A stretch of 46,515 nt of DNA. It comes from Desulfotomaculaceae bacterium. GTDB taxonomy: Bacteria > Bacillota > Desulfotomaculia > Desulfotomaculales > Pelotomaculaceae. The first letter of the stretch is position 1; every line of letters starts with the position of its first letter. The position numbers were made by a program, and so were the translations under genes. Under the pieces are notes generated by a model. It was given only the letters and a program-made list of their open reading frames with translations, was not told the DNA's origin and ran no database searches. Below are positions 34,801 through 42,369 of this stretch, piece by piece. The DNA lies in the NCBI GenBank assembly GCA_028702695.1, contig JAQVOH010000006.1:17453-63967 (forward strand), read 5' to 3'.

Positions 34801-35253
34801 ATGCAAAATAAAAAAACTCTACACCACCTTACCAAGCTACTTATGGATTTTATGTTTTACAGCGGTATTCTGGTTTGTGCATCTGTTCCGGTAATTATTT
34901 ACAAGCTTATTCCACACGCCCTTATAGCTGAAGGCATTCGCCTGCAATCGACAGCTGTACTAATGTTGTCAGGCATCGCAGCGCTGTATATTTTATGGAC
35001 ACTGAGATGTATTTTTCAAACACTTTTGCATACTGATCCGTTTACCATGAAAAATGTCAACGCTTTGCGGAAAATGGCAGCTGCCTCTTTTGTCATTTCA
35101 GCTTTATACATAACAAAATGTTTGTTCTGGTTTACATTGGCAACAGCCATCATTGTTATTATCTTTGCCATAGCAGGCTTGTTCTCGCTGGTTCTGGCAG
35201 ATGTGTTCAAACAGGCGGTACAGTATAAAGAAGAAAATGACTTAACGGTGTAA
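34801..35253 (+). CDS. DUF2975 membrane protein
   Basis: This 150-aa protein has four membrane helices (about residues 14-36, 48-68, 95-113, 117-138) and fits DUF2975, whose members usually precede a small Cro/YozG-like HTH gene, as here. I start it at ATG 34801, nine bases after GGGGGG; a longer frame to 34717 starts upstream of the promoter's -10 and is not credible. Partner of the HTH gene (13-bp gap), perhaps sequestering it at the membrane, which is inference. First gene of the exosortase operon. Confidence 0.75.
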   Translation: MQNKKTLHHLTKLLMDFMFYSGILVCASVPVIIYKLIPHALIAEGIRLQSTAVLMLSGIAALYILWTLRCIFQTLLHTDPFTMKNVNALRKMAAASFVISALYITKCLFWFTLATAIIVIIFAIAGLFSLVLADVFKQAVQYKEENDLTV

Positions 35254-35266
35254 GGAGTGATAAACA

Positions 35267-35494
35267 TTGCCGATTATCGTTAATCTGGACGTAATGATGG
35301 CAAAAAGAAAAATTGGGCTGCTCGAGCTTGCGGAACTGGTGAACATCACTCCTGCAAATTTATCAATTCTTAAAAACAACAAAGCAAGGGCCATTCGGTT
35401 TTCCACACTGGAAGAAATCTGCAAGGCATTAAAATGTCAACCGGGCGATATTCTGGAATACATGGATAAGGAACATGACGGCAATGACAGATAA
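35267..35494 (+). CDS. Small XRE/Cro-type HTH regulator
   Basis: This 75-aa protein is an HTH of the short Cro/YozG type: LLELAELVNITPANLSILKN is the helix-turn-helix, then LEEICKALKCQPGDILEYM. TTG at 35267 follows GGAGTG by seven bases. It overlaps the exosortase start by up to 20 bp, so translation is coupled. It probably binds the palindrome at 34713-34731 and controls its own operon. Confidence 0.85.
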   Translation: MPIIVNLDVMMAKRKIGLLELAELVNITPANLSILKNNKARAIRFSTLEEICKALKCQPGDILEYMDKEHDGNDR

Positions 35495-35975
35495 AGTACA
35501 GAATATTGTTTTTTATTTTTTTGCTGTCCTGATTGGTCTGTGTTTGATATATGGGTTTAAAACAGCACAGGACGATGTCTTAAAGATGTTACTTTATCCT
35601 CACGCAAAAGCGGCAGAGATTTTTTACAACATTCCGCTGGTTTACACAAACGGGATTGGGTATTCCTCTATTGATTGTACATTTATCATTGGCCGGGAAT
35701 GTATGGGTTACCACTTTATTTTTTTGATGTTTTTAATGAATGCCTGTGTGTTCGCAAAGCATTTTAACGGATTTAACAAGGTGATATGGTTTATAACATG
35801 TCTTGCCGGCGCCGCTGCAACCGGGGTTTTAATCAGCTGTATCAGAATTATTGGTTCGATACCGTTTGTAACCCACGAGAAATTTGTACTTCTACATTCA
35901 GGTATAGGCATTTCCCTTTATTTTGCAGCTCTGGCGACAAGCTATATAGCAGTAAAACAATTAATTGGGAAGTGA
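35475..35975 (+). CDS. xrtK: Exosortase K-like membrane transpeptidase
   Basis: This 166-aa protein has about five membrane helices and the exosortase catalytic residues in their normal contexts: Cys76 in GRECMGYH, Arg124 in SCIRIIG and His141 in LLHSGIG. Exosortases cut C-terminal sorting tails at the outer face of the membrane and may attach the product elsewhere. It is small for the class (EpsH types are about 280 aa), which fits the exosortase K family (XrtK). ATG 35475 or 35484 may be used; AAGGA at 35468 suits the latter better. The only candidate substrate is the next gene. Confidence 0.82.
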   Translation: MTAMTDKVQNIVFYFFAVLIGLCLIYGFKTAQDDVLKMLLYPHAKAAEIFYNIPLVYTNGIGYSSIDCTFIIGRECMGYHFIFLMFLMNACVFAKHFNGFNKVIWFITCLAGAAATGVLISCIRIIGSIPFVTHEKFVLLHSGIGISLYFAALATSYIAVKQLIGK

Positions 35976-35981
35976 TTAGCA

Positions 35982-38672
35982 ATGAAAAGAGTTACTAAAC
36001 CCGTTTACATATTATTGTTTGTGACACTGCCTCAGCTGATGCTTTTCTGTTACCTTACCTTACGGCCTGGAGTTAATATTGAATCAATAGCGCTATCGGG
36101 TACGATAATTCTGCTGTTAATGGGGATATTCTCAATTTATGCACTCATAAAACGCAGAGAATACTCTACGGACACAAGGGTATTCACAGCAATCTCAGCT
36201 GTTTATGCGTTGTTCACAGCATTAATGCTGCTGTTCAATGAAGAACTATTTAACATAGCAGGTTTGCTCAGCCCACGGCTGGTTTTCATCATATTATGTA
36301 TGATCCCTGTTTTGTATGGCATATACGGCACAGCGTTTAACACAACATCCGCTGAACAGAGTAATGATACAGCCGGTTATGCTGCTGGATTAATTGCTGT
36401 TCCATTTATCTGGTTTGTAATGATGAATATTATTAACGGCATCAATTTAAACGCCATACTTATGATCTCTATCATAGCAGGCGTTTATACAATAACGCTG
36501 CTGTCAGTGAAAATGCTGCTTGTTTGGAAGCAGGAAAAGCCTGACTGTGAATTCAACAGCCCCTCTACAAAAAGGTATTATATTATTACAACTTTTGTAT
36601 CGCTGCTGCTGCCATTGGGAGGTTTGGCAATTAATCAGGGCAACGAGGGCCTTTGGTCCAGAGCTGATTCAGTCGGGATGTTCGGCGATTTTTCAAGCCC
36701 TGCCTTCTATATTATTGCAGCGCTAAACGGATTCCTAATGCTGCTTCCTGCAGTAAAGGACAAAAAGCTCAGGCTCCTGGTGTTTTATCTTAAGGCGGTT
36801 TGTTATACATATATACTGTATTTTTTCATCGTATTCCTGCCGATTCTCCCCATTGGAGCAATAGGGCTCATTTTTTACGGATTGGGAATTTTCATTTTGG
36901 CTCCCGCCCTCGCTGCAATCTGGCAGGGTTGGCATATAATCAAGGAATGGGCCGGTCTGTCAAAGGCTTGGGGAACGCCTCGCATAATAGCTGTCTTTTG
37001 TGCCGGAATCATAACCCTGCCCGTCTGCATGATATCTACGTTCTGGAGCGATAAGGATAATTTTGCAGCTGCCGTGCGGTATTTGGATCATAACAGTGTT
37101 GAGGTTACCAAAACGATTGATTTGGCACGTCTTGATAGGACATTAAAAAATGTTAAGGGAAGCTATGATTTAACAAGAGGTATAACTGGTTATGCCCCGG
37201 GAAACACACCCATAATATCAGCCTTCTACACAGATTTTGTTCTGGATGAGAAGGTCATATCACAGCACAACATACTGGCACTTGAAAATCTGTTTTTTGA
37301 CTCGGGGCACAGTCTGATTGACGCCGGTCTTTCCAATTCAAATATGGTAAATAACCGGGTACGGCTTGCAGCTGTGAAAAGCAAAACAGAGTTTGCTGAG
37401 GAAACAGGAGTGTACAGATCATGGGTTGATTTGACACTGGAAAATCCTACAGGAGAGGGAAATGGAGAGTATGTTACTACCTTCAAACTACCGGAAGGCG
37501 CATATATCAGCGACTATTATCTTGATGTCTCCGGAGATAGAAAAGAGGGTATACTTACCGACCGCCGGGCGGCTATGTTCATTTACAGGAAAATTGTAAA
37601 CACACGCCGCGACCCGGGACTGCTGTACTATACTGGCAGGAACACTTTGGAACTCAGAGTCTTTCCATTCAGCGAACACGAGGTAAGACAGACAGGCTTT
37701 GAAATTCTTCACAATCATCCATTAAATATTAATTTGGATAACAATATTATTGCACTGGGCAAAGACGTGGCGCAAAAAGAAACAGCTGTTGAAGGAGCAG
37801 TTCTGCTTTCGCCTTTGCAAAAAGCCGGTTTGAAGCGTGTTGAACGAACACCAGAATACCACTTTGTTATTGACTGCTCAAAAAACAGCGACATAGCATG
37901 GCATATTGAGCAAATTGAAGAATATGCAACGGCCAATAAAATCACCGGGGCTGAAGTGATTTTTGCTTCCCAAAGAGTTGAATCCCATTCTCTCGCGGAT
38001 ATGAAGAAGGCGAAATTTAAAACCGAATGCGGGTTCAATTTTGACAGGGCGGTAAGAATGATTTTAAGTAAAGAAAGCAGCAAAAGTTTCCCAGTTATAA
38101 TTGCAGTATCCGATAATATGCCCGGAGCTGTTTTCCCTGGAAATATTTATCCTTTGTCCGACAGATTCCCTGAAAGTCCTTTCTATTACGCTTTGAATCA
38201 CGACCTGACTTTAACACCATATTCTTATGAAGACAACAAGGCGGGAAGCAGATTAAATGACCCTATTGTAGAGCCTGTACTTGACTTCAATGGAAAATAT
38301 ATATCGGACAATGATGAATGCGAATTAGTGCTGGGCGATATGGAACCGGACAGCATTACTCTAACAGGTAACCGGTATAAGGACGCTATTCTTCTTGATG
38401 CGGCGCAGCAAAGATATTTGGTGAACGGGAAACCAAACCCTTTGGAACTGATTCGAGCCGGCTTCAGGGCAAGAATCCTGACACCCCAGACAGCATTTAT
38501 TGTGGTTGAGACACCGGAGCAGGAAAAGGAACTGCTCGATTTGCAGGAGAGAATTTTAAACAACAATGAACAAATCCCCACCGTAACCCTTGATGAGCCG
38601 CCACTGCTTCTATGTGCCACTCTCGTTCTGCTGGTAATACTTTTTATTAAAAAACGAAAATCAGACCCTTGA
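35982..38672 (+). CDS. Exosortase substrate: MSEP-CTERM-like membrane/VIT-type protein
   Basis: This 896-aa protein starts six bases after the exosortase stop. It has about ten N-terminal membrane helices (1-360), a large outer part with a VIT-like stretch (about 490-577, including RKIVNTRRDPGLLYY), a von Willebrand A-like beginning (YHFVIDCSKNSD, about 626), and a C-terminal tripartite tail: LDEPP, a hydrophobic helix and KKRK (last 27 residues). That tail is the layout of exosortase sorting signals. In the XrtK system the single target is named MSEP-CTERM for its motif; here the position reads DEPP. Function is unknown. Codon use is AT-richer than in the flanking regions. Confidence 0.75.
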   Translation: MKRVTKPVYILLFVTLPQLMLFCYLTLRPGVNIESIALSGTIILLLMGIFSIYALIKRREYSTDTRVFTAISAVYALFTALMLLFNEELFNIAGLLSPRLVFIILCMIPVLYGIYGTAFNTTSAEQSNDTAGYAAGLIAVPFIWFVMMNIINGINLNAILMISIIAGVYTITLLSVKMLLVWKQEKPDCEFNSPSTKRYYIITTFVSLLLPLGGLAINQGNEGLWSRADSVGMFGDFSSPAFYIIAALNGFLMLLPAVKDKKLRLLVFYLKAVCYTYILYFFIVFLPILPIGAIGLIFYGLGIFILAPALAAIWQGWHIIKEWAGLSKAWGTPRIIAVFCAGIITLPVCMISTFWSDKDNFAAAVRYLDHNSVEVTKTIDLARLDRTLKNVKGSYDLTRGITGYAPGNTPIISAFYTDFVLDEKVISQHNILALENLFFDSGHSLIDAGLSNSNMVNNRVRLAAVKSKTEFAEETGVYRSWVDLTLENPTGEGNGEYVTTFKLPEGAYISDYYLDVSGDRKEGILTDRRAAMFIYRKIVNTRRDPGLLYYTGRNTLELRVFPFSEHEVRQTGFEILHNHPLNINLDNNIIALGKDVAQKETAVEGAVLLSPLQKAGLKRVERTPEYHFVIDCSKNSDIAWHIEQIEEYATANKITGAEVIFASQRVESHSLADMKKAKFKTECGFNFDRAVRMILSKESSKSFPVIIAVSDNMPGAVFPGNIYPLSDRFPESPFYYALNHDLTLTPYSYEDNKAGSRLNDPIVEPVLDFNGKYISDNDECELVLGDMEPDSITLTGNRYKDAILLDAAQQRYLVNGKPNPLELIRAGFRARILTPQTAFIVVETPEQEKELLDLQERILNNNEQIPTVTLDEPPLLLCATLVLLVILFIKKRKSDP

Positions 38673-38704
38673 CATGGAGTATCTTGCCCGGTTCTGACAT
38701 TGCG

Positions 38705-38788
38705 TTATGTCTGCTGGTCCCGACGCTTGAACATATAAATACCCAGTATGATTAGTACAACGGATACTGATACGATAAAGCCCAGCAT
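38705..38788 (-). CDS. Possible 27-aa single-helix peptide
   Basis: ATG 38788 opens a frame coding for MLGFIVSVSVVLIILGIYMF followed by KRR and a short polar tail. It looks like a membrane anchor, similar in outline to the C-terminal tail of the 896-aa protein. It has no ribosome site, and its start lies in the terminator hairpin of the plus-strand operon, so it may be a remnant of a longer anchored protein or chance. Confidence 0.25.
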   Translation of the reverse strand: MLGFIVSVSVVLIILGIYMFKRRDQQT

Positions 38789-38801
38789 CGCTGGGCTTTT
38801 T
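38778..38801 (+). terminator. Terminator of the exosortase operon
   Basis: AAGCCCAGC (38778-38786) and GCTGGGCTT (38790-38798) form a 9-bp stem with a three-base loop, followed by a T run. It is about 105 bp past the end of the 896-aa gene. Confidence 0.8.
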
Positions 38802-39095
38802 ATAATGCCCCCCATGTCAAGAACACAGATTTGAAATATTGTCCCTTGCCATCCATAGATATCTTTACTCCATTGTCTTCAAGCAGCTTGATATAGTCTG
38901 GATTGGTAAAATGGCTGCCCTGATCACTGCTATGCTGAATTCGGTATAGCAGCGACTATGTTGATAATCTCTGGCTTCTGGCAGCTTAGAGCGCGTTTTA
39001 AACATCTCAGGACGAAGGATTTGTCCAATGTACTGGACAAGATCGTAATCAACAATATAGCGGCTATGCCAGTCAATGATGATTTTTCATGCTCC
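38800..39095 (-). pseudogene. Degenerate IS3-family transposase fragment
   Basis: On the minus strand, pieces of an rve-type DDE transposase can be read in three frames: IIIDWHSRYIVDYDL first, then FVLRCLKRALSCQKPEIIN, then SSDQGSHFTNPDYIKLLEDN with VKISMDGKG. These are the IS3/IS150 catalytic-domain motifs, broken by at least two frameshifts and cut at both ends. No terminal repeats are seen. It marks the right side of the exosortase cassette. Confidence 0.75.
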
Positions 39096-39267
39096 CATTG
39101 TAACTTATTTTTCTTGTCCTGTGTCTCACCCCTTGGGAGCATTATACACAACGTAATCTAAGTCATTAGTCGAACTAACGCACTATTTCGACAAACAAGA
39201 TAACGTGGAACTTATTTTGGGGCTTCTTCATAAAATATATTAGTTTTATAGAAGGGAGGCATTTTCA

Positions 39268-39372
39268 ATGGCAGACGGTGCTGGCTTCGGCAACTGGGGT
39301 TTTATCATCTTCCTGATTTTCATATTATTGATTTTTGGCGTCGGCTTCTTGGGTGGCGGCGGCTGTATCTAA
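39268..39372 (+). CDS. YjcZ/SscA-like small sporulation protein
   Basis: This 34-aa peptide has a polar Gly-rich start (MADGAGFGNWG), one hydrophobic helix (FIIFLILIFLIFGVGFL) and a Gly-Gly-Gly-Gly-Cys-Ile end. It matches the YjcZ family of tiny spore proteins, which includes SscA needed for spore-coat assembly in Bacillus. GGGAGG lies eight bases before the ATG. The neighbour gene at 39862, an Hsp20-like protein, may also be coat-related. Confidence 0.7.
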   Translation: MADGAGFGNWGFIIFLIFILLIFGVGFLGGGGCI

Positions 39373-39422
39373 GTGCATTTGCATATTATTCTCAGGTTAA
39401 TTTAAGAATCGGAGGCTATAAT

Positions 39423-39519
39423 ATGATCAATCGCTGCCCCTTATTTACAGCAAAAATTGGCCGGATATAATCCGGATTATATAAACCAGAACCCTCCTGT
39501 TTACAACTTCATATTTTAA
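39423..39519 (+). other. Possible frameshifted small gene after the YjcZ-like gene
   Basis: ATG 39423 has an excellent ribosome site (CGGAGG) but its frame ends after 15 codons. The neighbouring frame from 39427 runs 30 codons (IAAPYLQQKLAGYNPDYINQ, then a short tail) to TAA at 39517. A one-base change would join the two. A perfect CCGGAT/ATCCGG palindrome lies within it. It may be a small spore peptide with a frameshift. The rest of 39373-39861 holds a weak 32-codon minus-strand frame (39557-39655) and nothing else I can support. Confidence 0.3.
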
Positions 39520-39535
39520 CCTCCTCTCTTTTTTG

Positions 39536-39565
39536 CCCGCCTTTTTTAAGGCGGGTTTATTTTTG
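39536..39565 (+). terminator. Terminator after the small spore genes
   Basis: CCCGCCTT (39536-39543) and AAGGCGGG (39548-39555) form an 8-bp stem with a four-base loop, followed by TTTATTTTTG. Confidence 0.8.
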
Positions 39566-39861
39566 CAAATGAGTTAGAAAAGCCAGCAATAGTTCGCCGG
39601 CTTTTAGAAGCACTTTACTTAATTTACCTTCTTCGGTATTGAGCTTATTTTCCACTATGGTCCCCCAGCATACTTCAGGTAGGGCTTCAGCACAAGAGCA
39701 ATAGCAGTTTTAGCTACTTTTACAATATACTTGCCTAAGTTACAAATAACCTGGTTTTCTCTAGCACCTTTTTGAAAGCCTTAAATATGAAGCACTTAAA
39801 CGTGGCTATGGACATATCTTTTAGTAATCTTATGCTGAAAATTACTTTTGGAGGTTACCCT

Positions 39862-40422
39862 GTGAGTTATAATCAAAAAGACTTATTAAAATTTGCCCTG
39901 GACCTGTTTCAAAAAATAAATAAACCGGGCTTTAGCGATTCTTTGAACAAAGACGTGCTGGAAGTGCTTAAAACAATCAACGTAAGCGAGCTGCCCCCTT
40001 CTTCGCTTACCGGTGGAGAGAAAAAGAACCAGCAGGAGGACGAGAACCAGCTTTTCTGGAAGCAGGAGGCCAGCCTTCCTCAGAACGACGCCTCTGGTCC
40101 AGGTCAGACTAAGGTGGAAAATGTTTCACCTGTCTCGATTTACGAAACTACCAGGGATGTCAACCTCCAGGCCATTCTACCCGGTATCGTTTCCCATGAA
40201 GATTTGCACCTGCTCATTTCCCAGGAGGCAATCGAGCTATACGGCGCTAGAGTTCCCCCGGGAGACAACAACCCCGTTGATTACTTTCACAAAATTATCC
40301 GGCTTCCCGCCACAGTCGAACCTTCTGGGGCCACGGCGACCTACCACAACGGCCTCTTAGCCCTCAGCGTCCCCAAAAAGAAACCAGACCCACCGCTTAG
40401 AGTTTCGGTGAAGTTTGAGTAA
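39862..40422 (+). CDS. Divergent Hsp20/alpha-crystallin-domain protein
   Basis: I start this at GTG 39862 (186 aa), because GGAGGT stands six bases before it; a longer frame to 39772 has no site. The N-terminal half (1-95) is a hydrophilic region without known domain. The C-terminal half (about 95-186) is Hsp20-like: VSIYETTRDVNLQAILPGIV, then DYFHKIIRLPATVEPSGATA and YHNGLLALSVPKK. Spore-coat proteins such as CotM are of this kind, so it could be structural rather than a heat-shock chaperone. It is monocistronic. Confidence 0.75.
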   Translation: MSYNQKDLLKFALDLFQKINKPGFSDSLNKDVLEVLKTINVSELPPSSLTGGEKKNQQEDENQLFWKQEASLPQNDASGPGQTKVENVSPVSIYETTRDVNLQAILPGIVSHEDLHLLISQEAIELYGARVPPGDNNPVDYFHKIIRLPATVEPSGATATYHNGLLALSVPKKKPDPPLRVSVKFE

Positions 40423-40631
40423 TGCGTCCCTGGTTTTCTTTTCTTAATGCAAACTCCCCACCTTAAAGGGATTCTGATTTTATATATAGAATTGGCAATG
40501 AAACAAAATATAGAGCAGCATGAATCATGTACATGTCGAAGCGAGGGATATGAAATGCTAACAAATAATATTTTGTCTCTCATGTAGCATTTAGTACTAA
40601 GAAATGGGCGCACATGGTCAGGAGGATTGTT

Positions 40632-41861
40632 ATGAGACAGATGGTACCACTGGAGGAGGCCAACGACCTGCTCCTGCAGCTGGTTCACCCACTTGAGGAG
40701 GTTGAGGTAGACTTACTGGAAGCCCAGGGCATGGTCTTGGCCAGGGATGTTGCAGCCGACCGTCCCTTTCCGCCTTTTGACAGCTCCCCTCTAGACGGCT
40801 TTGCCCTCCGGGCTGCCGATACGGCGGGGGTCACCCTGGACAAACCTTGCAGCCTGCAAGTTATAGAAACGATTGGGGCCGGCCATGCAGCCACCCATGA
40901 GGTTGCGCCGGGCACAGCTATCGGCATCGCCACCGGGGCGCCTGTGCCGCAGGGCGCCGACTGCGTAGTGCGCTTTGAGGATACCCGGCGGGACGGGGAG
41001 CGCGTGCTGGTGCAGCTTCCCCTTTCCCCGGGGCAAAATGTGGTCAGAACCGGTAAAGAATTTGCGTCCGGAACTGTGCTCCTGAACTCCGGCCAAACAA
41101 TCGATCCAGCTGCAATCGGGATCCTGGCCGCTGTGGGGCGCAGGACCGTGGCCGTGCACAAAAGACCACGCGTAGCCGTCTTTTCCACCGGTGACGAGCT
41201 GGTCCTACCGGGTCAAGTGCTCCCCTTCGGGAAGATATTCGCCAGCAACCGCTATGCTGTGGCTGCCCAGGTCACAAAAGCAGGCGGCCAGCCGATATTA
41301 CTGGATAGCGCCCCGGATCTGGAAGATGCGGTAGCCTCCAGTTATAGGCAGGGCTTGACGCAGGCGGACATAGTCATCTCCACAGGCGGGGCTTCTGTAG
41401 GCAGGCGGGATGTGATAAAAAGCGCGATGCGAAAAGCGGGGGCGGAAATAATCTTTTGGAAAGCGGCTTTTAAGCCGGGTACCGCAGTGGTCTTCGGACT
41501 CTCCAACGCAGGGGTGCTGGCCGGGCTGTCCGGCAACCCCACTTCCGGCATGGTAACCTTTGCCCTCCTGGTAAGGCCCCTGCTCCGCCGTCTGGGCGGC
41601 CACCGGGAACTGTTTCTGCCGCGCCTTGAAGGGTACTTGTCACAAGACTATCCAAAGGGAGCTAAAGCACGTCATTTCGTGCAGGCCAGGACCTGGTGGC
41701 AAAACCAAATCATGACTTGCCCGGTAGGCCTGCCAGGCACTGGCGCTTTTCGTTCTACCATTGACAGCAATTCCCTGATTGACCTGCCAGCTGGCCACGG
41801 TCCGCTACAGGCAGGCGAGAGGGTATCACTGGTACTCCTGGGCCAGCTATTGGCACAGTGA
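40632..41861 (+). CDS. moeA: Molybdopterin molybdotransferase MoeA
   Basis: This protein has MoeA domains in order: N-terminal part with RPFPPFDSSPLDGFALR (about 46-62), the GTGAPVPQGAD-like IATGAPVPQGADCVVRFE, the MoCF-binding domain with VFSTGDELV (about 185) and STGGASVGRRD (about 250), SGNPTSGMVTF, and the C-terminal beta barrel. It inserts molybdenum into adenylated molybdopterin. ATG 40632 is chosen because AGGAGG lies six bases before it (409 aa); the frame opens at 40614. The stop codon is the first triplet of the repeat at 41859. Confidence 0.95.
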   Translation: MRQMVPLEEANDLLLQLVHPLEEVEVDLLEAQGMVLARDVAADRPFPPFDSSPLDGFALRAADTAGVTLDKPCSLQVIETIGAGHAATHEVAPGTAIGIATGAPVPQGADCVVRFEDTRRDGERVLVQLPLSPGQNVVRTGKEFASGTVLLNSGQTIDPAAIGILAAVGRRTVAVHKRPRVAVFSTGDELVLPGQVLPFGKIFASNRYAVAAQVTKAGGQPILLDSAPDLEDAVASSYRQGLTQADIVISTGGASVGRRDVIKSAMRKAGAEIIFWKAAFKPGTAVVFGLSNAGVLAGLSGNPTSGMVTFALLVRPLLRRLGGHRELFLPRLEGYLSQDYPKGAKARHFVQARTWWQNQIMTCPVGLPGTGAFRSTIDSNSLIDLPAGHGPLQAGERVSLVLLGQLLAQ

Positions 41862-41920
41862 ACTCGTACGGCTAAAGCTGGACATCGAGACTTAGGGGAA
41901 GCTACCCCCACCAAAGCATT
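41859..41920. repeat. Repeat copy 2, at the moeA stop codon
   Basis: About 60 bp starting with the moeA TGA match the element at 17678: TGAACTCGT, GCTAAAGCTG, ACATCGAGACTT and CTACCCCCACC are all shared, with four bases missing from the left side of the hairpin. As a result the 12-bp stem of copy 1 is mostly lost here, and the second hairpin of copy 1 is absent. It looks like an older, decayed copy. Confidence 0.55.
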
Positions 41921-41939
41921 TCATTTATTCTTAATAGAA

Positions 41940-41970
41940 AATTGCCTAAAACAATTGGTCTTAGGCAATT
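41940..41970. terminator. Hairpin between moeA and the 89-aa gene
   Basis: AATTGCCTAA and TTAGGCAATT form a perfect 10-bp stem around an 11-base loop. On the minus strand TTTCTATT follows, so it is a weak terminator for the 42011-42280 gene. Confidence 0.5.
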
Positions 41971-42010
41971 ATGTGGTTATGTTTCGCTAATGCGTGATAT
42001 ATATTATTGA

Positions 42011-42280
42011 TTATTTTTCGGTATTGCTATTGCTTGCCTCTGCTTCCGGCTGTTGCTGGACGTAATCTGACTGGCTGCCGGCCTCATCCTTTTTCATCAC
42101 TGGCTGGTTAAGATTCTGGTTATACTGAATAACGGTACTCTGGAAAGAATCCAACCCTTCTTTGATGTTTTTAACCGTGTAGTGGGCGGCTTGGGCTACG
42201 GCGTTGAAAGACTCCAGGTGCTTATTCGAGTCTGGCATGATGGACAGTAAGAATAAAATCGGGTAAATAAAACGCTTCAC
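42011..42280 (-). CDS. Hypothetical protein, 89 aa
   Basis: The protein begins with a short basic and hydrophobic stretch (MKRFIYPILFLLSIM), which could be a membrane anchor. It continues with a helical polar region and a low-complexity C-terminus rich in Gln, Ser, Asn and Glu (VQQQPEAEASNSNTEK). GTG at 42280 follows GGAGGGG. No family is recognised. It is downstream of the CDF exporter gene on the same strand with a gap of about 90 bp. Confidence 0.6.
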   Translation of the reverse strand: MKRFIYPILFLLSIMPDSNKHLESFNAVAQAAHYTVKNIKEGLDSFQSTVIQYNQNLNQPVMKKDEAGSQSDYVQQQPEAEASNSNTEK

Positions 42281-42369
42281 CTTGTTACACCCCTCCTCTT
42301 TTTCAATTCATATCTGATTTAATCTTATGCAGGAGGGGTTAAAAGGGTTATGGAAAATCAAGTAAATAT

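Noticed and set aside
39283-39290. Copy of the tRNA-Leu 3' end as an att site (CTTCGGCA)
   Set aside because: The match is only eight bases and inside the YjcZ-like gene, so it is expected by chance; no integrase is present.
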